The notes: a model not told the origin generated them from the sequence alone. A DNA stretch of 21,682 bases from CAZMMV01 sp964637035 (GCA_964637035.1 CAZWTU010000022.1:1-21682); one strand, 5' to 3'; counted from the first letter of the stretch, positions 8,351 to 17,019 are shown. Numbers and translations: made by a program.

Positions 8351-8421
8351 ATATTTATATCATTATAATTTTCCATAGGAACAAAATAACCGTCCTAGAA
8401 CAGTGAAAAAATCGCTCATCT

Positions 8422-8492
8422 GTCATCCTGAGTGAAATAAGGAATCTTAAATGTATAGAAAAAATTAGATACTTGGCTGCGGTCTGTATGAC
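8422..8492. repeat. GTCAT...ATGAC imperfect palindromic repeat (MITE-like)
   Basis: The left arm starts GTCATCCTGAGTGAAATAAGG and the right arm ends GCGGTCTGTATGAC. Read on the other strand, the right arm matches the left at 16 of 26 positions without gaps, and both arms carry the outer GTCAT and inner ATCT. The half element at 128-159 belongs to the same family. No coding capacity. It sits between the WYL gene pair and the walR promoter, and could act as a hairpin terminator for the former. Confidence 0.65.
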
Positions 8493-8520
8493 AAACTATG
8501 AAATTGATTGTTTTTTACCA

Positions 8521-8545
8521 ATCTCGATCTGTCCCTACTGCTTGT
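8521..8545 (+). repeat. Dispersed stem-loop repeat, degenerate copy 4
   Basis: GATCTGTCCCTACTGCTTGTA matches copy 3 (GATCTGTCCCTATTGTTTGTA) at all but two bases, but the left ACAAACA arm is not in its usual place. The repeat covers the stop codon (CTA on this strand) and the last codons of the minus-strand WYL gene ending at 8535. Confidence 0.65.
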
Positions 8546-9509
8546 AGAGGTCTAAAGATTCTTTAATCCTATGGATTATTTGATCCTTTACATCCTCTGG
8601 CCCCTTTACTACTACTCCCTTGCCCAAGGAAAAAATCTTATTAATAATTTCTTTTTCCTCAAACCTATAATAAGATATCTTTATTTCATAAATATCCCTT
8701 TCCTCCATATATTTGGCATCTGTACTATGGGATGCAAAGGTTAGAAATCCCCTTTCTATAAGATTGTTTATATTTTCAAATTCAAGAATTACATATTTAT
8801 CTGCCTTTTTAAGCTTAATACTATTTTTAATCTCTTCCCTAGAAATCGGGCTTTCCTTGTCCAAAACCTTTATATCCATAAAACTACTTACTATACTTTT
8901 AATGGGTCTTTCTTCTTCTATAGAATATGAAATCAAATAAAACAAAGATTTTTTAATTGAATACTCTATTTTATAAGGAATACCAATTATGTCCTTTAAT
9001 ATACTTCCTGCCTTGGTCTTATATGAATACTTTATTAGTTTGTTAGTCCTAATGGATTTTATCAAAATATTAATTCTATCCTTTAATAGGTCCACATCCT
9101 TATCTTCCCTGTGGTCCCTGTGTTTAATAATAATATTATTATCAAATATATCTTCATATTCTTCCAGACTAATAAGGAGCTTGTCTATGGTCTCCTTGTT
9201 TAAAAACATCCTAGCCTTATCTTGACTTAGCATGTATTTAAGCCATACTTTTTCGATTTTAGATAATATTATTGGGAGTGGCGTCTCTAGACTTAGGGAG
9301 TATTTATCATCTTTTTCATCTAATATGAAGAGACTATCTTGTCCACTATAATTCAATAAGGAATTCTTAAGTCCTATATTATTATTTAACCCTTCACCCA
9401 TCATCTCATATAGCTCTTGTATTTGTAACTCCTTATTATTATATAAAAGGAAAATTAATTCAGTAATATAATTATAATACTTGTTTTTTATTTCACTATA
9501 TAATTCCAT
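8535..9509 (-). CDS. WYL-domain regulator, second of an overlapping pair
   Basis: This 324-residue protein has a WYL domain at about 145-217, in which LFYLISYS stands for the usual WYL strand. The C-terminal WCX domain at about 237-320 has the typical pattern YRFEEKEIINKIFSLGKGV, then a PEDVKDQI helix. The N-terminal 100 residues are helical and could be a divergent winged helix, but no clear HTH is visible. WYL proteins are transcription factors that sense small ligands, often nucleic-acid fragments, and frequently control defence loci. It overlaps the preceding WYL gene by 14 bases, so translation is probably coupled. The last residues, YKQ, and the TAG stop are encoded by a dispersed repeat, so the original C-terminus may have been different. 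Confidence 0.85.
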   Translation of the reverse strand: MELYSEIKNKYYNYITELIFLLYNNKELQIQELYEMMGEGLNNNIGLKNSLLNYSGQDSLFILDEKDDKYSLSLETPLPIILSKIEKVWLKYMLSQDKARMFLNKETIDKLLISLEEYEDIFDNNIIIKHRDHREDKDVDLLKDRINILIKSIRTNKLIKYSYKTKAGSILKDIIGIPYKIEYSIKKSLFYLISYSIEEERPIKSIVSSFMDIKVLDKESPISREEIKNSIKLKKADKYVILEFENINNLIERGFLTFASHSTDAKYMEERDIYEIKISYYRFEEKEIINKIFSLGKGVVVKGPEDVKDQIIHRIKESLDLYKQ

Positions 9510-10803
9510 AGCTATTCTTCATCTCCATTAAATCATCTATAAACCTATCTTTTAAGTCTTCATTTCCAATTATCTTAACATAGGGACTTAGGGTTCGTAT
9601 CCAAGGAAGGAGTTCAACATCATCTTTTACACTTATATTAAAATAATAATTATCATCTTGTCCTAAGGTCAATTGACCACCATGGCCTTCCCTAATCAAT
9701 CTTTTTAAAGTATATTTACCCTCCTTAGGTATCTGAAGGCATATTTCTTTATCTTCATTGTCTCCAAAGGGCATAGAGGCAGTCCATACATCTTTAAACT
9801 CCCTATGAAAATATTCTTCATAGGCCTCATGGTGAAACTTTTCCCCTAGTAACTTTACATTTTGCATTCGATCTAGCCTAAGCATAGATAACCTATCTTC
9901 ATCATCTAGATATGCCAAATACCACCGTCCTAAAGAAAAATCAAATATCAACTTAATAGGACTTATCTTCATTTCATACTTGCTTTCCTTATAATAAGAA
10001 TCATCAAATGTAAGCTTTTCATAATTTACTTGGATCCTTTTATTATCCTTTATAGCACCTAAACATTCTATTACTATTCCATCATCTAAAACTGAATGTA
10101 GGGGTATAAACCTATGTAAAAAAATATTTTGTTCTTCTAGCTTCATATTTCTTATATATTTTCTATAGTTTTTCAAAGACTCCTTTAAATAATATCCTGG
10201 AGTTGATGGATATAAAACATTAGAAAAAAAGGACACACAATCATATAAATTAATAAGCTCTTCATTTGATAAGTCTTTAAAAATATCATGGCTAATATAG
10301 AATTCATTATCTTCATTTTCCTTTAGAATATCTAATTTTACAAATTCCTTTAAATAATTATATATGCTAGCCTCACTTATATCCTTACAATCCTTCCTAT
10401 TGGTATCCTCATCATACCCATATATCGCATATAATCTTTCACTTATCTCATTTCTCCTTAGGGGGACTTTTTCTATGTTTAATATTTGAAGTAGTAAAAA
10501 GTATACAGACATATAGTTGCTTGTGGAGGATTTGGTCAAATAGGAATCTACTAAATAATTTTCTGTCGTTTCATAGTATTCAAAGTTTAATTGCAGCGAA
10601 TCCCTAGAATATTGCTCTATATTATGGTAGTCTTCATTAAAATATTCCCTTAAAATCCCTGTATAGTTTCTATATTGCTTGTCCGAAAGGAGACCATATT
10701 TTTTAAAGGTTTTTTTAGAATAACATCCTTTGAGAAATAATAATCTTAAAAATGTCCTTATTTTGTTATAGTTTTTATTTGGTGTTAAAATCTCTGAAGT
10801 CAT
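9496..10803 (-). CDS. WYL-domain transcriptional regulator, first of an overlapping pair
   Basis: This 435-residue protein has an N-terminal helical region, a winged-helix-like segment (about 100-170), a WYL domain (about 240-318) with the hallmark GRWYLAYLDD (292-301) and a WCX domain (about 350-430). The open frame has an ATG 15 codons further upstream, but that lies only about 4 bases after the predicted transcription start. The ATG at 10803 has AAGGAG at ideal spacing and is chosen. It is divergent from the HDF-repeat and MTase-HEPN genes across a short intergenic region, which suggests the WYL pair controls those genes, itself, or both. Tandem WYL regulators of this kind occur widely in clostridia; specific targets here are inference. 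Confidence 0.88.
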   Translation of the reverse strand: MTSEILTPNKNYNKIRTFLRLLFLKGCYSKKTFKKYGLLSDKQYRNYTGILREYFNEDYHNIEQYSRDSLQLNFEYYETTENYLVDSYLTKSSTSNYMSVYFLLLQILNIEKVPLRRNEISERLYAIYGYDEDTNRKDCKDISEASIYNYLKEFVKLDILKENEDNEFYISHDIFKDLSNEELINLYDCVSFFSNVLYPSTPGYYLKESLKNYRKYIRNMKLEEQNIFLHRFIPLHSVLDDGIVIECLGAIKDNKRIQVNYEKLTFDDSYYKESKYEMKISPIKLIFDFSLGRWYLAYLDDEDRLSMLRLDRMQNVKLLGEKFHHEAYEEYFHREFKDVWTASMPFGDNEDKEICLQIPKEGKYTLKRLIREGHGGQLTLGQDDNYYFNISVKDDVELLPWIRTLSPYVKIIGNEDLKDRFIDDLMEMKNSYGII

Positions 10804-10858
10804 GTATTTTCTCCTTGTATTAAGTAGTTGTAATAAAATCTTCTCCATTATCTAAATA

Positions 10859-10887
10859 AGAATAGCATATATCTATAGACCATTCAA
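10859..10887 (-). promoter_or_regulatory. Probable promoter of the WYL regulator pair
   Basis: On the minus strand TTGAAT (10887-10882) and TATTCT (10864-10859) are 17 bases apart, and TGC just before the -10 forms an extended -10 element. Transcription would begin near 10852 and give a leader of about 50 bases to the chosen ATG at 10803. The rest of the 10804-10971 divergent region is A+T-rich; several TATA-like boxes face the plus strand, but none has a convincing -35. Confidence 0.55.
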
Positions 10888-10971
10888 CAAATCTTGCCCC
10901 TTTTTTTAAATGAAGTATTTTAAAAATTATACTAGAATAAATATATAATAAATTTTGAGAGGAGAGATTTT

Positions 10972-11706
10972 ATGAAAATATTAGATGTTATTATAAAACT
11001 AAGTATGGTAATATTTGAATTAATGAAACAATTGAGCTTTTCTATAGGCAATCGTATTATTAACAATCTAGAGGAATTAGAAGTTCCCCTAATAGAAACT
11101 TTAAATAAGTATTTTAATTTATCTACTGAAACACTAAAATCCATGGTAGGTATTCTAGGTGTTTTTCTAGGAGTATGGATGGCTAAAAGTATAAGAAAAC
11201 GGCTCATAAAAGCAAGTCAAGCTGCTAAAAGAATTAAGTATAGGATGAGTGGGTCTCATTACGATGGCAAATCTCACTATGGTTTCAGTTCCCCTGGAAT
11301 GGCCAGAGATAATGGAAACTTTAGTCAAGGATGGGACAAACACCATAATAATATAAACAAGCAAGGATTAATCTTTGATCAAATGCAAGATGGCCATCTC
11401 AATAGCCATGAACAATTCATGGCTGACCATCAAAATTTCATGGACAATTTTAACAATGAATTATTTATGAATGATTCAATGAACAATTGTATGGAAGATG
11501 CATTTAATGCTGCCACTCCCTGTGACTTTGGGGGAGATAGTCAATCCATATTTGAAAGTAGTTTTGACAACGACCTTAACCATGACTTTGACAATAGCTT
11601 TGATCATGATTTTGATAGCGGTTTTGATCATGATTTTGATCATGGCTTCAACGATAGCTTTGATCATGGGTCCAATCATGATTTTGGTGGATTCCATGAC
11701 TTCTAG
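10972..11706 (+). CDS. Membrane-anchored protein with a C-terminal His/Asp/Phe tandem repeat
   Basis: A 244-residue protein of no recognised family. An amphipathic helical N-terminus (1-55) leads into one hydrophobic segment (about 56-71, KSMVGILGVFLGVWMAKS) and a basic stretch (RKRLIK...KRIKYR, 75-91). A long polar region rich in His, Asn, Met and Asp follows. The last 48 residues are a degenerate eight-residue repeat of the form F-D-x-x-F-D-H-D. The basic stretch after the hydrophobic segment suggests the C-terminal part is cytoplasmic. The density of His and Asp could bind divalent metal, or drive phase separation or self-association; neither is shown. AGAGGAGAG precedes the ATG. It is 40 bases upstream of the MTase-HEPN gene and probably co-transcribed with it. 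Confidence 0.8.
   Translation: MKILDVIIKLSMVIFELMKQLSFSIGNRIINNLEELEVPLIETLNKYFNLSTETLKSMVGILGVFLGVWMAKSIRKRLIKASQAAKRIKYRMSGSHYDGKSHYGFSSPGMARDNGNFSQGWDKHHNNINKQGLIFDQMQDGHLNSHEQFMADHQNFMDNFNNELFMNDSMNNCMEDAFNAATPCDFGGDSQSIFESSFDNDLNHDFDNSFDHDFDSGFDHDFDHGFNDSFDHGSNHDFGGFHDF
11567..11703 (+). repeat. Degenerate 24-bp tandem repeat coding for FDxxFDHD
   Basis: About five to six imperfect units of 24 bases, each with TTTGATCATGATTTTGAT-like words, encode the His/Asp/Phe tail of the membrane protein. The period keeps the reading frame. The same composition keeps a second frame open from 11498, which is why an overlapping spurious extension of the next gene appears. Confidence 0.75.
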
Positions 11707-11746
11707 AAGTAAAATAAAAATAAAAACTTTTGAAAGGATGATAAAT

Positions 11747-14146
11747 ATGACTAATAAATATGATGACATGGTGGCATTTGCAGAATCCATCAATAAACCT
11801 GTTACCAATGTAAATCTATGTAAGGCAATGGCAGACCTAGCTAGGATATTTAACCCTACTTCAATATTAGACCCTAATGCTGGAATGGGAGAAATATTAT
11901 ATTACTGTGACTATGGACAAGTTATAGATGGCTACTCCACAGATACAGATAATATAGCCATAGGAAGGGACGTAAACAATAAAATAAACTTCATGGAAAA
12001 AAGCTTTTTATCTGAAAATATGAGTCAAAGTTATGATTTGATTATTTCACAAATTCCCTTTAGCTATGGTCTAAATCAAACAGGATCAGGTGAAAGTTTT
12101 CTTGACTTAGCTTATATAGGAAAGATATTAAAATCATTAAATAAGGATGGAGTTTTTGTAGGTCTAATGCCAGGCCGATTTGCCTTTGAAGATTATAGTC
12201 TTGAAATGAGAAACTTTATAATGGAAAATTACTCCTTAGAAATCCTAGTAGAACTGCCCTATGATAAATATAAGATAAAAAACCATAACCTAAATATTAT
12301 TGTAATAAAAAATAAGGGCCAAAGTGAAAATGTACTTATTGTAGATTACAATGAAAACATTAACCAAATAATCCATAAATACCTAGGAGGAGAGGGAGAT
12401 GGATTTATAAACAAGGCTTTATTAAAAGACAAATGGAACAAATACTACCATAGTAATAAGTTTAATTTACTAAATCTTTACAAGCCTTCTAATTTCATCC
12501 TATTAGGAGAAGTAGGCAAATTTATACAGGGATCTTTATTTGGCAAGGCTAGTATTAGGGAAAGTGGAGACCTTATTATTATAAATAAAAGCAACCTAGT
12601 AAATGGCAGGATTCTTCCTACTAGTCATGATAAATATAGTAGCCATGATTTAAAATCACAAGTAAATCATATATTAAAAGATGGGGATATACTTGTAAAC
12701 CTAACTATGGATGGGCATTGTAATGTGGCTAGATATACTAATGAAGACCCTCCAGGAATAATACAACATTTCCAAGTAATTATAAGGTCTGACGACCAGT
12801 ATTTCAAAGAGTTTATGGCTACTGTATCTGGCCTTAGTTTTTTTGAAGATTATTTAAATAGGCACTTAATCCCAACTAATAATAGGGTGAATATTAGTGA
12901 CATTAAAAAATTCAAAATACCCTTATTCCACACAGAAGATTTAAGCCTTATTGAAAAGAAGTATAATAACAGCCTTAAGGAAGAAGACATATTATCTAGA
13001 TTGAACAATATAAAAAGAGAAATACAAGCTTGTAAAAATAAAAAGGAACAAAGCCAGAAAATAATAGATGAACTGAAAGATAAAATAAAGATATCTGATG
13101 GAGAAAATGAAAAACTAAGGGACAAATTAATAGAAGAGGAAGAAAATAATAAAAGGCAAGACCTTTACAAGATAGAAGTTGAAAATAATAAGGCTCTATT
13201 TCTAAAAATGTTTAAAGATGATATTGAAAAATTACACAAACGCTTTGACAATTTAGAAAACAATATTGAGAAATCCAATGAAGGCATTCATAGAGTTGAA
13301 GAAACAGTTGTTAGGGTGGAAGAGTCTGTTAATAAATATGGTAGGCTCATTGAAGATATCCACACTATGGTCACGGACCTTTATAAAATACAAGAAAGCA
13401 TCCTGGAAAAACTGAATAAAGCAGATAATGAAGATGAAAAAGAAGACATTTATGTAGAACTAACGGATAAAATTTTGAAACTTATCGATGAAAATTATGA
13501 AATTACAAGAAGTCAAAATATAGATAAAGTTGAAAAGGAATATAAGGATAAGTTTACTGAAGCTGGATGGAATAAATTAAATAAAGATACAAGAAAACAT
13601 CTTATAACTGCTCAAGTAATTTATAATGACTTGAAGAGCTCAGAACAATTGGATTTCTCACCTGTATGCATAGCCCTTACAAAAGCTTTAGAGATTGAAC
13701 TCTTTATACATTTATTTAATAAGATGCAAAGTTACTTTAAGAAAAATAAAAATACAGTAATTAGACACCTACCTGATGGAATTTTATTCAAATCTTCTTA
13801 TCAAAGAAGCCAATTTTTTAGCTTAGGCAAGGTTCCCTATGTATTATGTCTAGATTTTGAGGAGTCTTATCATAGGCCTATGAAAGATGAGCTTAAAGAA
13901 GAAAAAATAAAATCCTTAAATGAATTTTTAGATAGCGGTTTGTTTAAAGATGAAGCCTTTGAAAATAACATTGAAAGAGATAAGTATATAAAGGAATTGG
14001 GTAAAAGCGTAGAAGATATAACTAAGGAATACCGGAATCCAGCTGCTCATAGGGATTCTCTTACAATGGTTGATGCGGGTAATTGTCATAATTTAATCAT
14101 AAATATTGATAAGATATTAATTAATTTTATAAATAAATTGGCATAA
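11747..14146 (+). CDS. Pseudo-N6-methyltransferase / target-recognition / coiled-coil / HEPN fusion protein
   Basis: A 799-residue multidomain protein. Residues 20-230 resemble the HsdM-type N6-adenine methyltransferase fold: a SAM-binding LDPNAGMGE (41-49) and the late FVGLMPGRFAF strand. However, the catalytic NPPF motif is replaced by SQIPF (101-105), with Gln and Ile for the essential Asn-Pro, so methylation is unlikely. Residues 250-395 look like an HsdS target-recognition domain ending in KKFKIPLF. Residues 400-560 form a long charged coiled coil. The C-terminal domain (about 600-799) is helical and contains EYRNPAAH with Arg763 and His768, the RX4-6H signature of HEPN ribonucleases. 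The chosen ATG follows GAAAGG; a longer frame overlaps the upstream gene in another phase and is rejected. A nucleic-acid-sensing toxin or defence effector is inferred. The methyltransferase-like part is sure, the HEPN part likely. Confidence 0.82.
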   Translation: MTNKYDDMVAFAESINKPVTNVNLCKAMADLARIFNPTSILDPNAGMGEILYYCDYGQVIDGYSTDTDNIAIGRDVNNKINFMEKSFLSENMSQSYDLIISQIPFSYGLNQTGSGESFLDLAYIGKILKSLNKDGVFVGLMPGRFAFEDYSLEMRNFIMENYSLEILVELPYDKYKIKNHNLNIIVIKNKGQSENVLIVDYNENINQIIHKYLGGEGDGFINKALLKDKWNKYYHSNKFNLLNLYKPSNFILLGEVGKFIQGSLFGKASIRESGDLIIINKSNLVNGRILPTSHDKYSSHDLKSQVNHILKDGDILVNLTMDGHCNVARYTNEDPPGIIQHFQVIIRSDDQYFKEFMATVSGLSFFEDYLNRHLIPTNNRVNISDIKKFKIPLFHTEDLSLIEKKYNNSLKEEDILSRLNNIKREIQACKNKKEQSQKIIDELKDKIKISDGENEKLRDKLIEEEENNKRQDLYKIEVENNKALFLKMFKDDIEKLHKRFDNLENNIEKSNEGIHRVEETVVRVEESVNKYGRLIEDIHTMVTDLYKIQESILEKLNKADNEDEKEDIYVELTDKILKLIDENYEITRSQNIDKVEKEYKDKFTEAGWNKLNKDTRKHLITAQVIYNDLKSSEQLDFSPVCIALTKALEIELFIHLFNKMQSYFKKNKNTVIRHLPDGILFKSSYQRSQFFSLGKVPYVLCLDFEESYHRPMKDELKEEKIKSLNEFLDSGLFKDEAFENNIERDKYIKELGKSVEDITKEYRNPAAHRDSLTMVDAGNCHNLIINIDKILINFINKLA

Positions 14147-14180
14147 GACAAACAAAAATATCTGTCCCTAGTGTTTGTGG
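14147..14180 (+). repeat. Dispersed stem-loop repeat, copy 2
   Basis: GACAAACAAAAATATCTGTC followed by CCTAGTGTTTGTGG begins at the base after the MTase-HEPN stop codon. The ACAAACA and TGTTTGT arms are perfectly complementary (7 bp) around a 17-base loop containing the conserved TCTGTCCCTA. It may serve as a weak terminator or RNA-processing site for the accessory operon. The rest of the spacer up to 14258 holds a TATAAT at 14230-14235, probably the -10 of the Ca2+-ATPase gene, with no clear -35. Confidence 0.8.
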
Positions 14181-14258
14181 CAAGATATAAAAAACTATTA
14201 AATAAAGGGAATAAATGAAGGGTATAGTATATAATATGAAATAGAAAGAGGTGATATA

Positions 14259-16952
14259 TTGGAAAAATGGTATAAACAAAGTATTGAAGATGCCTTAGCC
14301 AGTCTGGAAACGGACCCTAAGACGGGTCTCAATTCTCAACAGTTAGAGGAAAGGACAAACAAATATGGTCTTAATGAATTAAGCGAAGAAAAGGGAAAAG
14401 GTTTTTTATCTAAACTTCTAGCCCAGTTTTCAGACTTTTTAGTCCTAATATTAATTGTTGCAGCTATTGTATCCTTTGCAGTTGGGGCAAAAAAAGACGG
14501 AGCTGTAATATTAGCCATAGTTATTGTTAATGGCTTTTTAGGTCTATACCAAGAAGGAAAAGCTGAAAAGGCCCTTGAGGCATTACAAAAAATGAGTTCA
14601 CCTGATGCAAAAGTACTTAGAAATAGTAAAGTAGAAGAAGTCCCAGCATCTAGCTTAGTTCCTGGAGATATTGTACTTTTAGATGCTGGGGATATTATAC
14701 CTGGGGATTTAAGGCTTATAGAAAGTTCTAATTTGAAGGTTGAAGAAGCATCCCTTACCGGGGAATCTGTTCCAGTCGATAAGAAAAGCAATGTGGTATT
14801 TGATGATGATATGTCCCTAGGTGATAGAACCAATATGGCCTATATGAGCACTGCCATTACTTACGGAAGGGCAAAGGGACTGGTTGTGGCTACTGGCCAT
14901 TCTACAGAAATAGGTAAAATAGCTACTATGATTCAATCCTATGACACAGAACTAACACCCCTACAAAATCAATTAAATCAACTGGGTAAATTTCTTGGAA
15001 TAGCCACTATAATAATATGTATTGCTGTTTTCGGTATAGGTATCTTCCAGGGTAGGGAATTATTGGATATGTTTATGATTGCAATTAGCCTAGCTGTTGC
15101 CGCTATCCCAGAAGGTCTTCCAGCCATAGTCACTATTGTCCTGGCCCTGGGAATGAATAAAATGGTTAAGAAACATGCCATAGTTAAAAAACTTTTAGCT
15201 GTTGAAACTTTAGGATCAACTACAGTTATTTGCTCTGATAAAACTGGTACATTAACCCAAAATGAAATGACAGTAGTAAAGGCCTTTGTAGATAATAAGG
15301 TCTTAGATATAAGGGGCATAGGATATGAGCCTACTGGGACCTTCAATATTAATGGGGAAGATATAAATCCACAAGATATTGGAGACTTAGAAACCCTGCT
15401 TTCCATATGCGCTTTAACTAATGATGCAGACCTGACCAATGTAGCCAATGAATATAAAGTTATTGGCGACCCTACAGAGGGGGCTCTTCTTACATTAGCA
15501 GGAAAGGGTAATATTAAAAAATCTCTTATGAAGGACAAATATCCCAGGATAGAGGAAATTCCCTTTGACTCTGATAGAAAAATGATGACTACATTTCATA
15601 AAAACTATATAGCTAATAAAGTAGTCTCCTTTACTAAGGGAGCACCTGATGTAATCATAGATAGGTGTAATAGAATAAGTATGGGGGGAAATATAGTAGA
15701 ATTTACAAGTGAAATCAAAGAAAATATAATGAATATAAATAGTGAATTTTCGAAAAATGCGCTTAGGGTCTTGGCCTTTGCCTACAAAGAATATAAGGAA
15801 CTTCCCAAAGACATTTCGCCTGATAAGAATGAAATAAACATGACCTTTGTAGGTTTAGTAGGAATGATAGACCCTGCAAGACCAGAGGCTAAAGCAGCCA
15901 TAAAACAATGTAAAAAAGCAGGCATAAAAACTCTTATGATAACAGGGGATTACAAAGAAACAGCCTTTGCTATAGCTAAAGACTTAGGTATGGCTGAAAA
16001 CATAGACCAGTCTATTATGGGAGACGAATTAAACAAGTACTCCGATGACCAACTACAGGAAATTGTCAATAATATAAAGGTTTACGCCAGGGTATCTCCA
16101 GAACACAAGGTTAGAATAATTACTGCCCTAAGGGCAAATGGTGAGGTAGCTGCCATGACCGGGGATGGAGTAAATGATGCCCTAGCCCTTAAAAGAGCTG
16201 ATATAGGTATAGCCATGGGAATAACTGGTACAGATGTGGCTAAAAATACAGCAGAATTGATTCTTACAGATGACAACTTTGCAAGTATTGTCTCCGCAGT
16301 AGAAGAGGGTAGGATTATATATAGTAATATAAAGAAATTTGTTTTTTTCCTGTTATCTTGTAATATAGGAGAAATTTTATTAGTATTTATTAGTATACTT
16401 TTCAATTTACCTGTACCTTTGCGAGCAATTCAACTATTATGGCTAAACCTAGTGACAGATAGTTTTCCAGCATTGGCCCTTGGTGTTGAAAAAGGAGATC
16501 CTGATATAATGGATATTCCTCCAAGGGACCCAAAAAGTCCCATATTAGATAAGGATATGATTATAGGAATTGGTCTTCAAAGTATTGCCATAGCTGGAGC
16601 TTCCCTATTGGCCTATAGGTGGGGGCTTAAGACTTATCCAGGTCATATTGATAAGGCAAGAACAATAACCTTTACCACCCTAATATTAGCAGAACTACTT
16701 AGGGCATTTTCCAGTAGGTCTAGAAGACATAGCTTGTTTAAAATTGGTTTCTTTACTAATAGAACCCTAGTATATGCAACATTATTGTCCTTTGGATTAT
16801 TGCTTGCAGTTTTATATATCCCCTTTATGGCCACTATTTTTTACACATTCCCCATAGGAATAAAAGATTGGTTAATTGTATTACCCTATGCATTTATTCC
16901 ATTAGTAGTTGGAGAATTATCAAAAGTAATATTTAATAAAAAGAAAGATTAA
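14259..16952 (+). CDS. SERCA-type Ca2+-transporting P-type ATPase
   Basis: This 897-residue P2A-type ATPase exports Ca2+ from the cytoplasm using ATP. It has the cation-ATPase N-terminal domain, the actuator motif TGES (167-170), IPEGLP in M4 (283-288), the phosphorylation motif CSDKTGTLT (Asp327), the nucleotide-binding KGAPD and the hinge TGDGVND (634-640). About ten transmembrane helices are present. The Ca2+ ligands of SERCA are kept: Asn702 and Glu705 in M5 (CNIGE), Asn730, Thr733 and Asp734 in M6 (NLVTD), with M4 Glu285. Both Ca2+ sites therefore look intact, and Ca2+ is favoured over Mn2+ or Na+. The start is TTG, preceded by AGAGGTGAT; no good ATG is near. The downstream inverted repeat probably ends its transcript. 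Confidence 0.95.
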   Translation: MEKWYKQSIEDALASLETDPKTGLNSQQLEERTNKYGLNELSEEKGKGFLSKLLAQFSDFLVLILIVAAIVSFAVGAKKDGAVILAIVIVNGFLGLYQEGKAEKALEALQKMSSPDAKVLRNSKVEEVPASSLVPGDIVLLDAGDIIPGDLRLIESSNLKVEEASLTGESVPVDKKSNVVFDDDMSLGDRTNMAYMSTAITYGRAKGLVVATGHSTEIGKIATMIQSYDTELTPLQNQLNQLGKFLGIATIIICIAVFGIGIFQGRELLDMFMIAISLAVAAIPEGLPAIVTIVLALGMNKMVKKHAIVKKLLAVETLGSTTVICSDKTGTLTQNEMTVVKAFVDNKVLDIRGIGYEPTGTFNINGEDINPQDIGDLETLLSICALTNDADLTNVANEYKVIGDPTEGALLTLAGKGNIKKSLMKDKYPRIEEIPFDSDRKMMTTFHKNYIANKVVSFTKGAPDVIIDRCNRISMGGNIVEFTSEIKENIMNINSEFSKNALRVLAFAYKEYKELPKDISPDKNEINMTFVGLVGMIDPARPEAKAAIKQCKKAGIKTLMITGDYKETAFAIAKDLGMAENIDQSIMGDELNKYSDDQLQEIVNNIKVYARVSPEHKVRIITALRANGEVAAMTGDGVNDALALKRADIGIAMGITGTDVAKNTAELILTDDNFASIVSAVEEGRIIYSNIKKFVFFLLSCNIGEILLVFISILFNLPVPLRAIQLLWLNLVTDSFPALALGVEKGDPDIMDIPPRDPKSPILDKDMIIGIGLQSIAIAGASLLAYRWGLKTYPGHIDKARTITFTTLILAELLRAFSSRSRRHSLFKIGFFTNRTLVYATLLSFGLLLAVLYIPFMATIFYTFPIGIKDWLIVLPYAFIPLVVGELSKVIFNKKKD

Positions 16953-16970
16953 TAGTTATTTACTAATTTT

Positions 16971-17019
16971 GGACAGATATTTTGTTTATTAGCTTTCAGA
17001 CAAACAAAATGATCTGTCC
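16971..17019 (+). terminator. Long hairpin downstream of the Ca2+-ATPase gene
   Basis: GGACAGATATTTTGTTT (16971-16987) is the reverse complement of AAACAAAATGATCTGTCC (17002-17019) except for one bulged G, which gives a stem of 17 base pairs with a 14-base loop. It follows the ATPase stop by 18 bases and lies between convergent genes. The right arm is part of dispersed repeat copy 3 and the left arm is a partial inverted copy of the same repeat. Confidence 0.7.

Noticed and set aside
11601..11666. Four TGATCA (GATC) sites within 66 bases next to a methyltransferase-like gene.
   Set aside because: They follow from Phe-Asp-His codons (TTT GAT CAT) in the tandem repeat, and the methyltransferase motif is degenerate, so a regulatory methylation cluster is not supported.
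11581..11703. A CRISPR-like array in the repetitive stretch.
   Set aside because: The repeats are 24-bp coding units in phase, with no spacers of constant length and no cas genes.
11498..11746. An 83-codon N-terminal extension of the MTase-HEPN gene.
   Set aside because: It overlaps the HDF-repeat gene in another phase, is built of Leu/Met/Ile/Thr runs created by the 24-bp repeat, and a proper ribosome binding site precedes the ATG at 11747.
11747..14146. An active type IIG or type I restriction-modification enzyme.
   Set aside because: NPPF is lost, no PD-(D/E)XK or helicase motif is seen, and no separate HsdR or HsdS gene is present.
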